A stretch of DNA of 64,000 bases from the NCBI GenBank assembly GCA_963676355.1, contig OY781093.1:1426001-1490000 (forward strand), read 5' to 3'. The stretch comes from JAGLOK01 sp963676355. GTDB lineage: Bacteria; Bacillota; Clostridia; Christensenellales; UMGS416. Every line of letters begins with the position of its first letter. Positions within the stretch are counted from its first letter, which is position 1. Under the pieces are notes generated by a model. That model was not told the origin of the DNA. It worked only from the letters and a program-made list of their open reading frames with translations, and did not search any database. A program made the position numbers and the translations under genes. Shown one piece after another: positions 42,004 through 51,358 of the stretch.

Positions 42004-45000
42004 TTGGGAAGCGTAAAAAGAGTTTTTGTTGAAAAAAAGAGCGGATTTGATGGTGAGCGTAAGCATCTTCTTTCAAACCTTAAAAGACAGCTGCACATTG
42101 ACGGATTAAAATCTGTAAGGATTTTTATTCGTTATGATGTTCAGGGGCTTGATGACAAGCAATTTAATCTGGCGGTAAAAAATGTTTTTTCTGAACCGCC
42201 CATGGATAATGTATACATAGAAGAGTTGCCCAAAGCAGAGGGTGACTTTTTTGCTGTGGAATACCTTCCTGGACAATATGACCAGCGTGCGGATTCTGCT
42301 GCTCAATGCATAGAGTTTCTAACGCAGTCTGAAAAGCCACAGATACGCTGCGCTACTGTGTATCTTGTAAACAGCGGTTTGAGCGACGATGAGCTTAAGG
42401 CAATCAAAAACTACATCATAAATCCTGTAGACTCGCACGAAGCGGTGCTTGAAAAATATGATAACCTTGATATGGAAACATTTGAGCCGGATGATGTCGA
42501 GGTGATGGAAGGATTTACACTGCTTTCTGATGAAGAAATATCCGCATTAAGAGATGAGCTTGGTCTTGCAATGAGCAGTGATGACTTAAAATTTGTGCGC
42601 GATTATTTTAAACAGCAAAAGCGCGAGCCGAAAATAACAGAGATAAAAGTTATTGACACCTATTGGTCAGACCACTGCAGGCACACTACGTTTCTTACAC
42701 AGCTGGGAGAGATAGAAATAGAAGATTCACCTGCTTTGGCAAGAGCAAAAGAAGCTTTGAAAAGCTACCACGAAGCACGTGACTTTGTATATGGCAAAAT
42801 GAAGGCTGACCGTCCTGTTTCGCTCATGGACATAGCGACTATGGGGGTAAGGCTTTTAAAGCGAAAAGGATTGATTCCTGACCTTGACGAAAGCGAGGAA
42901 GTAAACGCCTGCTCTATAAAGATAGATGTGGATGTGAACGGCGAGATTCAGCCATATCTTCTTATGTTTAAAAACGAAACCCATAACCACCCGACAGAGA
43001 TAGAGCCGTTTGGTGGGGCTGCAACATGCTTGGGGGGTGCTATACGCGATCCGCTTTCCGGCAGAAGCTATGTATATCAGGCAATGCGAGTTACAGGCGG
43101 TTCAGATCCACGCGTGGATGTTAAAGACACTATTGAAGGAAAACTTCCACAGCGCACGATTTCAACAGTTGCGGCAAAGGGATATTCATCATACGGAAAC
43201 CAGATTGGGCTTGCAACAGGTCAGGTCAGCGAGATATATGACGATGGATTTATGGCAAAGCACATGGAGATAGGTGCGGTTATAGCGGCAGCTCCTGCAG
43301 AAAATGTGGTGCGCGAGCGGCCACAACCGGGTGATGTCATCGTGCTTTTGGGTGGACGCACCGGACGCGACGGAATAGGTGGGGCTACAGGCTCTTCTAA
43401 AGCACACGATGTTGAGTCAATTGACACATGTGGCGCAGAAGTGCAAAAAGGAAATCCCCCCACAGAGCGCAAAATACAAAGGCTTTTCAGAAACTTCGAA
43501 GTTTCAAAAATGATAATTCGTTGCAATGATTTCGGTGCAGGCGGAGTGTGTGTTGCAATAGGCGAACTTTCAGACTCGCTGGAAATCGACCTTGATAAGG
43601 TGCGCAAAAAGTATGAAGGCTTGGATGGAACAGAGATTGCCATAAGCGAATCTCAAGAGCGCATGGCAGTTGTTATAAAACCTGAAAGTGTCAAAAGGTT
43701 TATCGAGCTTTCAGATGAAGAAAACCTTGAAGCATATACAGTGGCAAAAGTCACTGACACCGGCAGGTTGATAATGAAATGGCGCGGCAATGAAATCTTA
43801 AACATTGAGCGCAGTTTCCTTGATACAAACGGAATGCCACAGTATTCAAATGCGAAGATTATGTCTCCTGATGAAAGCATATCTCCATTTAGCCAAAAAC
43901 CTCAACAGGGAAGTGTTGAGCAACGCTGGATAGATGCCATAAGCGGTATAAATGCCTGCTCACAGAGAGGGCTGTCTGAAATGTTTGACTCGACAATTGG
44001 AGCAGGCACTGTAATCATGCCATTTGGCGGTGTATATCAGCTGACACCTGCTCAGGCGATGGCGTCTAAAATACCTGTTTTGGACGGTGAGACAAACACA
44101 TGCTCTGTGATGGCATATGGATATGAACCTAAGATAGCAAGATACAGCCCATTCCATGGCGGCGTGTATGCTGTGATAGAAAGTCTTTTGCGCATGGCGT
44201 GTGCAGGTGCTGACGTAAGCGGAGCAAGGCTTACATTTCAAGAATATTTTGAACGTTTACGCGATGATATAACTCGTTGGGGAAAACCGGCAGCTGCTTT
44301 GCTTGGGGCGTATGAAGCACAGTGCGCTTTGAATGCACCTTCAATAGGAGGAAAAGATTCAATGTCCGGATCATTTGAAGATTTGGATGTGCCACCTGTT
44401 CTTTGCTCTTTTGCGGTGACTACGGCAAAGGCGAGTGACATAATTTCAGCAGAATTTAAAAGAAAAGATAGCACTTTGGTGCTTATAAACTTGCCAGTAG
44501 ATGAAAATAACTTGCCAAACTATGAGGAGTTTTCAGACATGTGTGCAAAGATTTCAAAAGCAGTAAGAAAAGGCAGAGTGCTTGCTGCGCATACGATAGG
44601 CGCAGGCGGACTTGCGGCCGCACTTACAAAGATGAGTGTTGGAAACAAGATTGGCGCTGAACTTTTTGTTGATGAGGATGATATATTCAAGCCTCACTGG
44701 TCAAGTGTGGTAGCAGAGGTTAAAAGCGGAGAAGTGCCTGACACTGCTGTATGCGGACTGGACTATGATGTGATTGGTATCACAAATGACAGCGGAATGA
44801 TAACCGCATGTGACATGAAGCTTGCAGTTGATGAAGCTGTAGATATACTACAGGGTACACTGGAGGATGTATATCCTGTAAAAGAGGAAGTGGATGATAG
44901 CGAAATAAAATCTGTGATATATACTGGCGGCACAGCGAAAAAAGCGGGACTTTCGATTGCAAAGCCGCGTGTTTTTATCCCCGTATTCCCAGGAACTAAC

Positions 45001-45759
45001 ACCGAATATGACACTGCAGCAGCATTTGAGCGCGCAGGCGCAAAAGCTGATGTGTTGATTATTAAAAATCTTCTTCCCGAGCATATTGAAGAGACGCTTT
45101 CAAAGATGAAGGCTATGATAGACAATGCGCAAATATTGATGCTGCCCGGCGGATTTTCCGCGGGTGACGAGCCTGAAGGGTCGGCTAAGTTTATCGCTGC
45201 GGCACTGCGTGCGCCAAGGATAAAAGATGCTGTTATGAATCTTCTAAAAAATCGCGACGGACTTGCACTTGGAATTTGCAACGGTTTCCAAGCACTTATT
45301 AAAACAGGGCTTGTGCCATATGGAGAGATACGCGATGCGAAAAAGGATTCGCCTACTTTGACTTTCAACTCGATAGGCCGACATCAAAGCAGGATAGTCC
45401 GTACCAAAGCTGTGAGCAATCTATCACCATGGATGGCAGGCGTTAACACAGGTGATATTATAAGCGTTGCAATATCACATGGAGAAGGACGATTTGTGTG
45501 CACAGAAGAGGAGTTTGAATCATTGTCTAAAAACGGACAGATAGCATGGCAATATGTAGACATGGAGGGCAACCCGACATATGACATAGACTTTAATCCC
45601 AATGGTTCAATCCACGCTGTAGAAGGAATCACATCGCCTGACGGCCGTGTGATGGGCAAGATGGGGCACAATGAACGCTGGACTGAAAACACATTCCGCA
45701 ATGTCCCTGGAGAATATGACAGCGGAATATTCAAATCGGGTGTTAATTACTTTAAATAA
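42004..45759 (+). CDS. purL: Phosphoribosylformylglycinamidine synthase, single-chain
   Basis: A 1251-residue FGAM synthase for step four of purine synthesis. It combines in one chain what Bacillus makes as PurS, PurL and PurQ. An N-terminal PurS-like region is followed by the synthetase core (TYWSDHCRHTTF, KNETHNHPTEIEPFGGAATC, GGRTGRDGIGGA). The C-terminal class I glutaminase has Cys1092 in GICNGFQAL and SHGEGRF. The length fits the clostridial single-chain form. It starts at TTG with GGGGGA upstream, 11 bases after lysC. A strong terminator follows. Confidence 0.96.
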   Translation: MGSVKRVFVEKKSGFDGERKHLLSNLKRQLHIDGLKSVRIFIRYDVQGLDDKQFNLAVKNVFSEPPMDNVYIEELPKAEGDFFAVEYLPGQYDQRADSAAQCIEFLTQSEKPQIRCATVYLVNSGLSDDELKAIKNYIINPVDSHEAVLEKYDNLDMETFEPDDVEVMEGFTLLSDEEISALRDELGLAMSSDDLKFVRDYFKQQKREPKITEIKVIDTYWSDHCRHTTFLTQLGEIEIEDSPALARAKEALKSYHEARDFVYGKMKADRPVSLMDIATMGVRLLKRKGLIPDLDESEEVNACSIKIDVDVNGEIQPYLLMFKNETHNHPTEIEPFGGAATCLGGAIRDPLSGRSYVYQAMRVTGGSDPRVDVKDTIEGKLPQRTISTVAAKGYSSYGNQIGLATGQVSEIYDDGFMAKHMEIGAVIAAAPAENVVRERPQPGDVIVLLGGRTGRDGIGGATGSSKAHDVESIDTCGAEVQKGNPPTERKIQRLFRNFEVSKMIIRCNDFGAGGVCVAIGELSDSLEIDLDKVRKKYEGLDGTEIAISESQERMAVVIKPESVKRFIELSDEENLEAYTVAKVTDTGRLIMKWRGNEILNIERSFLDTNGMPQYSNAKIMSPDESISPFSQKPQQGSVEQRWIDAISGINACSQRGLSEMFDSTIGAGTVIMPFGGVYQLTPAQAMASKIPVLDGETNTCSVMAYGYEPKIARYSPFHGGVYAVIESLLRMACAGADVSGARLTFQEYFERLRDDITRWGKPAAALLGAYEAQCALNAPSIGGKDSMSGSFEDLDVPPVLCSFAVTTAKASDIISAEFKRKDSTLVLINLPVDENNLPNYEEFSDMCAKISKAVRKGRVLAAHTIGAGGLAAALTKMSVGNKIGAELFVDEDDIFKPHWSSVVAEVKSGEVPDTAVCGLDYDVIGITNDSGMITACDMKLAVDEAVDILQGTLEDVYPVKEEVDDSEIKSVIYTGGTAKKAGLSIAKPRVFIPVFPGTNTEYDTAAAFERAGAKADVLIIKNLLPEHIEETLSKMKAMIDNAQILMLPGGFSAGDEPEGSAKFIAAALRAPRIKDAVMNLLKNRDGLALGICNGFQALIKTGLVPYGEIRDAKKDSPTLTFNSIGRHQSRIVRTKAVSNLSPWMAGVNTGDIISVAISHGEGRFVCTEEEFESLSKNGQIAWQYVDMEGNPTYDIDFNPNGSIHAVEGITSPDGRVMGKMGHNERWTENTFRNVPGEYDSGIFKSGVNYFK

Positions 45760-45766
45760 GAATAAC

Positions 45767-45795
45767 AAAAAGGCCTTCTTGCAAGGCCTTTTTTT
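45767..45795 (+). terminator. Intrinsic terminator after purL
   Basis: A perfect 11-bp stem AAAAAGGCCTT/AAGGCCTTTTT with a five-base loop and a T run. Confidence 0.9.
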
Positions 45796-45891
45796 ATGAG
45801 CAAAATTCACTGTTTGTTCAAAAAAAAGTAAACTACTTTTACCACTTTTGTGAGATAATAAAAATGCAATTAATTAATAAGCGAGGTCACT

Positions 45892-46554
45892 ATGAACGAC
45901 ATTATTCAATTTACACCTGCGTTTTTTAAAGATTGGCGCGATTTGCAGTTAATTCACAAGTTCGCACTACAAGAGATTGAAACCAAAGTAAACATTTTAA
46001 ACGAAGAGTTTCAATATATAAAAGAATATAATCCAATTGAACATATAAAAACCCGTGTCAAGGACAGGGATTCCATAAGAAGAAAACTTAAAAGAAAAGG
46101 CTATGAGCCAAATATAAAAAATGCTGCAAGATATGTTTATGATATCGCAGGTCTTAGGATAATCTGCTCATTTAAAGATGATATATTCACGGTTGCTAAA
46201 ATGATAGAAAAGCAAGATGATATTGAGGTCATAAAGATATTAGATTATGTGACACATCCAAAAGCAAATGGATACCAGAGCTATCATATGATTGTAACCA
46301 TTCCAGTGTTTTTAAGCACGATTACAGAACGCGTGACAGTGGAGATACAGATTAGGACTTCAGCCATGGATTTTTGGGCCAGCCTTGAGCATAAAATCAA
46401 CTACAGGTATAATAATAAAGCACCACAGGAGCTTTTAACGCGACTGAGTGAGTGTGCAGAGATATCTTCGGAGCTGGATGATAAGATGGCAGGCATCAAA
46501 GAGAGCATTATTGCAATAAAAGGCTCTGAGATGGATGGAATATTGTTAAGCTAA
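45892..46554 (+). CDS. Small alarmone synthetase, RelQ/YjbM-like GTP pyrophosphokinase
   Basis: A 220-residue stand-alone RelA/SpoT synthetase domain with no hydrolase or TGS/ACT domains. Catalytic elements are RVKDRDSIRRKLKRKG, YDIAGLRIICSF, and the ATP/GTP-binding KANGYQSYHMIV followed by VEIQIRTSAMDFWASLEHK. It makes (p)ppGpp or related alarmones in response to stress. GCGAGGTC precedes the ATG. It is one gene with its own upstream region containing a 15-bp inverted repeat (AAAGTA/TACTTT, 45825-45839). It ends one base before the convergent TPR gene. Confidence 0.93.
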   Translation: MNDIIQFTPAFFKDWRDLQLIHKFALQEIETKVNILNEEFQYIKEYNPIEHIKTRVKDRDSIRRKLKRKGYEPNIKNAARYVYDIAGLRIICSFKDDIFTVAKMIEKQDDIEVIKILDYVTHPKANGYQSYHMIVTIPVFLSTITERVTVEIQIRTSAMDFWASLEHKINYRYNNKAPQELLTRLSECAEISSELDDKMAGIKESIIAIKGSEMDGILLS

Positions 46555-46555
46555 T

Positions 46556-47539
46556 CTATGCGATTTGGGATTCCAGCAATTTTTCGTCTACCCATTTTTC
46601 AAACTCTTCTTTTGCAAGACCTAATTGCAAGTAAGCGTTTTTCAATTTGAAATATGTTTTCCAATATTCAGGGTGGTGGTTGCCCAATGTTGAAACTTTG
46701 ATTTTAAGGGATTTAATAAGAAGAGCCATTGCATCATCCAATTTGCCCATTTCTAGATTAACGCAAGCTATATAGTGCTGGCAGCTGGCTATGTCAGGAT
46801 GTATTTTTAGCTTTTTGCTTCTAATAATGAGCGATTTTTCAAGGCATTCAAGTGCCGACTCATATTTGTTTTGAACATATAGTGCTACACCTAAATTAAA
46901 ATAGGATAGCGCAATAACCTTTTCAATATTTTGATCATCCTTTTCAAATATTGAAATTGCTTTTCTGTACATTGCAACTGATTTTTTGTATTTTTTCTGA
47001 TTGTCATAGACAATAGCAATGTTAAGGTAACATTTAGCAAGGCTTGTATTTTCATTATTGCTTGACTCTAAAATCTCACTAGCTTTAAGATAATAATGAA
47101 GAGCAGCATCATATCTTTTTAACGACTCATTGAGGTTACCCAAAGTGTTGTAAAATGATGCAGCTTCAGATGGATTACTTGATATTAGGTTATCATAATG
47201 ATCCTTGGCCTTTATAATATAGTCTTCGGCTTTTAATGGAGATGATAGATGTATGTATGATTTACCTATCTTCATAAACGTGTCTGCGGCCATAGAGGAA
47301 TTTTCGCCATATGTTTTTTCAACGTAAGGAAGTGATTTTAAATATATTGACAATCCTTTATCATACTCATCATTGCGATAATAATTATCGGCAGTCTCTA
47401 TGGATTTTAAAGCTTCTAATCTTTGGCTTTTGCGTACCAAATAAATAGCTAATACGCTGATTGCTAAGATTGTTATAGATGCTAAAGCAATTATGATAAA
47501 GTCATTAATATTAAAATTCATATATACAAAAAATAGCAT
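46556..47539 (-). CDS. Membrane-anchored TPR protein
   Basis: A 327-residue protein with one N-terminal transmembrane helix (about 12-35), then at least five tetratricopeptide repeats. Examples are the NTLGNLNESLKRYDAALHYY, NIAIVYDNQKKYKKSVAMYR and NLGVALYVQNKYESALECLE units. TPRs bind partner proteins; the partner is unknown. The start is uncertain: no good ribosome site precedes either the ATG at 47539 or one six codons later. A TTGACA lies about 60 bases upstream. Convergent with the RelQ-like gene with almost no spacer. Confidence 0.82.
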   Translation of the reverse strand: MLFFVYMNFNINDFIIIALASITILAISVLAIYLVRKSQRLEALKSIETADNYYRNDEYDKGLSIYLKSLPYVEKTYGENSSMAADTFMKIGKSYIHLSSPLKAEDYIIKAKDHYDNLISSNPSEAASFYNTLGNLNESLKRYDAALHYYLKASEILESSNNENTSLAKCYLNIAIVYDNQKKYKKSVAMYRKAISIFEKDDQNIEKVIALSYFNLGVALYVQNKYESALECLEKSLIIRSKKLKIHPDIASCQHYIACVNLEMGKLDDAMALLIKSLKIKVSTLGNHHPEYWKTYFKLKNAYLQLGLAKEEFEKWVDEKLLESQIA

Positions 47540-47693
47540 ACAATATCGAAGGTGGCAAGCAAAATCGCAATAAATGTTTGAAATATGTCAAATAATCATG
47601 TATTTAGGCGAATATTGGGTTTTGGTGGATACGAATTTATATTATGAAACGGAAAATAATATACACTAATGTGTTGATTTATTTTAGGTAAAT

Positions 47694-47717
47694 AAAAAAG
47701 CCGCAAGCGGCTTTTTT
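47694..47717 (-). terminator. Intrinsic terminator of serC-serA
   Basis: AAAAAAGCCG and CGGCTTTTTT pair around a four-base loop. On the minus strand it lies 20 bases after serA. It is symmetrical and could work both ways. Confidence 0.85.
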
Positions 47718-47737
47718 AATGTATAACAAATTTTTTG

Positions 47738-48904
47738 TTATTTTATCACACGCATTTTAATCATGCCTTCAATGCCTTCAAGCTTTTTAACGCAATCTTC
47801 TGATGGGACATCATCCACATCAATCATTGTATATGCGTATTTTGTGTGAGAAACATTGACCATGTTTGCAATGTTGTGCTCTTCGGCGGCAAGAATGCCA
47901 GTAATTTGCCCCACCATGTTTGTCACGTTTTTATGTACGAATGTTAGTCTCAGGTTACCTGAACGTGGCTGATGGCACTGTGGGAAGTTTACTGAGTTTG
48001 TAATATTACCGTTTTTGATATATTCATCTACCTGACGAGCTGCCATTACAGCGCAGTTGTCCTCCGCCTCGGGAGTTGAAGCTCCAAGGTGGGGAAGTGC
48101 GATTATTTTATCATGGCACAAAAGTGAATCTTCTGGGAAGTCTGTTATATATTTTGCTACACGTCCGCTGTCAAGTGCTTTGAGAAGCTCTTTATTGTCT
48201 ACCAGACCTCCGCGCGAGAAGTTGAGGATAACAGTTCCTTTTTTAAGTTTGCTTATAGATTTCTTTCCAATCAAACCCAATGTATTATCGTTGAGGGGTA
48301 CATGTATCGTTATATAGTCACTTTCGGAAAAAATCTCATCCATTGATTTTGTCATTTTAACTGCGCGAGTAAGTGAAAGCGCGGCGTCAACAGACATAAA
48401 AGGATCATAACCTGTTACTTCCATGCCTAGCGAAATCGCAACGTTTGCAACAGCACCGCCGATTGCTCCCATGCCGATGATGCCAAGCTTTTTGCCCATG
48501 ACTTCATGACCTGCGAAGTTTTTCTTGCCTTTTTCAACAAGCTTTGGAACTTCATCACCCTTGCCTTTTAAGGTTTTTGCCCATTCAATTGAGTCAGTGA
48601 TTTTTCTGCCTGACATCAAAAGAGCGCACAACACCAGCTCTTTAACGCCGTTAGCGTTAGCACCGGGTGTGTTAAAAACTACAACTCCGTTTTCAGAGCA
48701 CTTGTCTATTGGTATGTTGTTTACGCCTGCTCCGGCGCGTCCTATACAAAGGAGATTTTCATCCATTTCGTAATCATGAAGCTTTGCGCTTCTTACGAGA
48801 ATTGCATCAGGAGAGCTTACATTATCTGAAACTTTGTACTCGTCTTTTTTTAGGTAGTCGAAAATAACGTCTGAAATAGCGTTCATTGTTTGAATTTTTT
48901 TCAT
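47738..48904 (-). CDS. serA: D-3-phosphoglycerate dehydrogenase
   Basis: A 388-residue NAD-dependent dehydrogenase, first step of serine synthesis. It has the Rossmann motif GIIGMGAIGGAVA, the catalytic Arg in NFSRGGLVD, and the catalytic His in LPHLGAST. A C-terminal ACT domain (about 318-388, starting near NMVGQITGILAAEE) probably binds serine. It is the short SerA form without the extra ASB domain. It lies 12 bases after serC in the same operon. Confidence 0.95.
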   Translation of the reverse strand: MKKIQTMNAISDVIFDYLKKDEYKVSDNVSSPDAILVRSAKLHDYEMDENLLCIGRAGAGVNNIPIDKCSENGVVVFNTPGANANGVKELVLCALLMSGRKITDSIEWAKTLKGKGDEVPKLVEKGKKNFAGHEVMGKKLGIIGMGAIGGAVANVAISLGMEVTGYDPFMSVDAALSLTRAVKMTKSMDEIFSESDYITIHVPLNDNTLGLIGKKSISKLKKGTVILNFSRGGLVDNKELLKALDSGRVAKYITDFPEDSLLCHDKIIALPHLGASTPEAEDNCAVMAARQVDEYIKNGNITNSVNFPQCHQPRSGNLRLTFVHKNVTNMVGQITGILAAEEHNIANMVNVSHTKYAYTMIDVDDVPSEDCVKKLEGIEGMIKMRVIK

Positions 48905-48916
48905 TAAGCCGTCTCC

Positions 48917-49990
48917 TTATCCGTTTTTCTTTGCAAAGTCTGTCATGAAGTTTGCAAGTTTTTCAACGCCTTTAAGCGGCATTGCATTGTAAATGCTTGT
49001 ACGGATACCACCCACTGAGCGGTGACCTTTGACATTTACGATGCCGATTTTGCCGGCTTCTTCTACGAATTTTGCAGTGAGCTCATCGCTGGGAAGGCGC
49101 ATCGTGATGTTCATTATGGAGCGGCTGTCTTTTCTTGCAACGCCACTGAAAATGCCGTAGTTATCAATTATGTCATAGATAAGGTTAGCCTTTTTAACGT
49201 TTATTTTTTCCATCTCTTGAATTCCGCCTTGGCGTTCAACCCAGTCAAATACTAGAGATGCAATATAGATTCCCCAAGTGGGAGGTGTGTTGTACATAGA
49301 ATCTTTATCCGCCATTACTTTATAGTTTAGCATGGCAGGAGTGATGTCCATGGCTCTTCCTAAAAGATCGTCTTTGATTATAGCAACTGTAACTCCTGAA
49401 GGACCCATATTCTTTTGAGCACCTGCATAGATAAGCGAGAACTTGCTGAAATCATATGACTTTCCCAAAATGTTTGAAGACATGTCCGCAACAAGTGGAA
49501 CATCTCCCATTTCAGGCAGTGTGTTATATTGAGTGCCGTAGATTGTGTTGTTTGTGGTGATGTGAAGGTATGCTGCATTCTGTGGCACTTCTTCTATTCT
49601 GGGAATGAATGCATAGTTATTGTCCTTAGAGCTTGTTAGTTCCATAACCTGACCATATCTTTTAGCTTCAGTCAATGCCTTGTTTGCAAAAGAGCCTGTG
49701 TCGGCATAGTAAGCTTTCTTGTTTTGCATAAGGTTGAGCGCGCACATTGCAAATTGTGTGGATGCTCCACCTTGTAAAAACAGGACATGATAGTCATCAG
49801 GAAGGTTCATAAGACGTTTGAGTGATGTTTTTGCGTTTTGCAAAATTTCGTCAAACATCGGACTGCGATGGCTCATCTCCATCACGGACATGCCTGTGTC
49901 CTTATAGCAGACAAGGTCTTTTTGGGCTTGTTCCAATACTTCAAGCGGGAGGGCAGACGGACCGGGTGAAAAGTTTAGTACACGTTTCAT
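48917..49990 (-). CDS. serC: Phosphoserine aminotransferase
   Basis: A 357-residue PLP enzyme, second step of serine synthesis (also used for pyridoxal phosphate synthesis in some bacteria). Opening NFSPGPSALPLEVL and the PLP lysine in YAGAQKNMGPSGV are diagnostic. TGGAGGA lies 7 bases before the ATG. It heads the serC-serA operon, with a strong promoter and a leader hairpin upstream. No serB-like phosphatase is in the window. Confidence 0.96.
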   Translation of the reverse strand: MKRVLNFSPGPSALPLEVLEQAQKDLVCYKDTGMSVMEMSHRSPMFDEILQNAKTSLKRLMNLPDDYHVLFLQGGASTQFAMCALNLMQNKKAYYADTGSFANKALTEAKRYGQVMELTSSKDNNYAFIPRIEEVPQNAAYLHITTNNTIYGTQYNTLPEMGDVPLVADMSSNILGKSYDFSKFSLIYAGAQKNMGPSGVTVAIIKDDLLGRAMDITPAMLNYKVMADKDSMYNTPPTWGIYIASLVFDWVERQGGIQEMEKINVKKANLIYDIIDNYGIFSGVARKDSRSIMNITMRLPSDELTAKFVEEAGKIGIVNVKGHRSVGGIRTSIYNAMPLKGVEKLANFMTDFAKKNG

Positions 49991-50020
49991 AAAATATCCT
50001 CCATATATAAAAATTTTTAT

Positions 50021-50090
50021 CCGGCAAAAAAGCCGGTTTTTAACACTTTTTCAATGCTTAAATTATAAAGGAACAACGGTTTAATTTCAA
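50021..50090 (-). promoter_or_regulatory. serC-serA promoter and leader hairpin
   Basis: On the minus strand: -35 TTGAAA (50085-50090), 17-base spacer, -10 TATAAT (50062-50067). The leader then contains a CCGGC/GCCGG hairpin with a six-T loop (50021-50036), about 30 bases before the start codon, followed by ATAAAAATTTTT. The hairpin may be a weak terminator, an attenuator or a stability element. Confidence 0.65.
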
Positions 50091-50164
50091 ACTATTTTAA
50101 TGATATTGTGAAAAAATTAACTAATTACTTTATTATACTAAATAGATGAAGAGCAAAAAGCATA

Positions 50165-51358
50165 TTATTGTCTTTTCTTGCGTATCATAATAGTGGCTAT
50201 AATGATTCCTAATATGGACAATGCGACAGCGGGAATAAAGATAAATCGATAGCTTTTAAAGCTAGTTCTCAAAAAGCCGGCAAGAGGTGTACCAAGAAGT
50301 GCTCCTGCACCATAGGCTGTAAACATTATACCGTAATTTCTGGAATAGCTTTCTTGACTAAACATTAGACCTGTGGCTGTTGGTGCGATAGAAAGCCATG
50401 CGCCAAGGTTCATCCATAATAAAGATAAGCAAACAATATATAGGGCTGTTGAGTAAATTCCTGATATAAGCATAGCGGTAGAGGACAAAGCTATCAAAAT
50501 GAATGATATTACTATTGCTGTAAAAGGGCTAAATTTATCTGTGAAGTAGCCAAAAAGAGGTCGCCCCAAAGCGTTAAATATTGCAAACACTGAAATTAGA
50601 TATGCTGCTGTGCCTGCACTTAAACCAAAAAGCTGTTGTCCTAATTGGCTGGTAACTCCAATGACCATAAGACCAACTGTTGCACCTATTGCAAAGCATA
50701 TCCAAAGGCCGATAAATTTTTTGTTTGTAATCAGCTCTTTTACACTTTGCTTCGGTACGGTTGCGCCATGATGGTCGAAGTTTTCGGGATGCTTAAAAAA
50801 CAATCCTATTATCGGAATGATTACAAAGAAGGCTAATCCGATAAAAATAAACGTGCTGTTTATGCCGGTATGCTCAATAAGGATTTCAATTATGGGTGCT
50901 GTAACAAAAGGGGAGAGACCAAAGCCAGACAAAAGAAGTCCAAGAGCCAGCCCTTTTTTCTCAGTAAACCAGTTGGACACAACCTTTATAGGGACGCCGT
51001 AGGCAATTCCCACGCCGCCACCTGAAACTATGCCATAGAAAAATATCACAGAATAAAAGTTTTTTATTATTCCAGACATCATCCAGCCTGTGCCAACTAA
51101 AACTCCTCCGATTAATATAATAAGTTTTGGGTTATGCTTATCGACTGCTTTGCCTGAAATAAGCATGAAAACAGTGTAGGATAAAAGAAAGAACAAATAG
51201 GGAAGACCGCTTTGAGCAGCATTTAAAGAATAAAATTCCTCAAAGGGTGACTTGAAAACGCTCCACGAATATACAGTGCCAAGACATATAAACATCACCA
51301 TTCCCAATGCTACATAGAGCCATTTTGTGCTGGTGTTTATTTGCTTATTTTCGTTCAT
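50165..51358 (-). CDS. MFS transporter, oxalate/formate antiporter (OFA) family
   Basis: A 397-residue, twelve-helix major facilitator. The opening WLYVALGMVMFICLGTVYSW and the segment GGGVGIAYGVPIKVVSNWF match the OFA family (oxalate:formate and related monocarboxylate transporters). Substrate is not determinable. Its ATG overlaps the stop of the flavoprotein fusion gene (ATGA at 51355-51358), so transporter and oxidoreductase are translationally coupled and may handle the same compound. Confidence 0.9.
   Translation of the reverse strand: MNENKQINTSTKWLYVALGMVMFICLGTVYSWSVFKSPFEEFYSLNAAQSGLPYLFFLLSYTVFMLISGKAVDKHNPKLIILIGGVLVGTGWMMSGIIKNFYSVIFFYGIVSGGGVGIAYGVPIKVVSNWFTEKKGLALGLLLSGFGLSPFVTAPIIEILIEHTGINSTFIFIGLAFFVIIPIIGLFFKHPENFDHHGATVPKQSVKELITNKKFIGLWICFAIGATVGLMVIGVTSQLGQQLFGLSAGTAAYLISVFAIFNALGRPLFGYFTDKFSPFTAIVISFILIALSSTAMLISGIYSTALYIVCLSLLWMNLGAWLSIAPTATGLMFSQESYSRNYGIMFTAYGAGALLGTPLAGFLRTSFKSYRFIFIPAVALSILGIIIATIMIRKKRQ

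Noticed and set aside
44763..45368. 201-codon minus-strand ORF inside purL
   Set aside because: Antisense to the glutaminase domain of purL, low-complexity Ser-rich product, no ribosome site.
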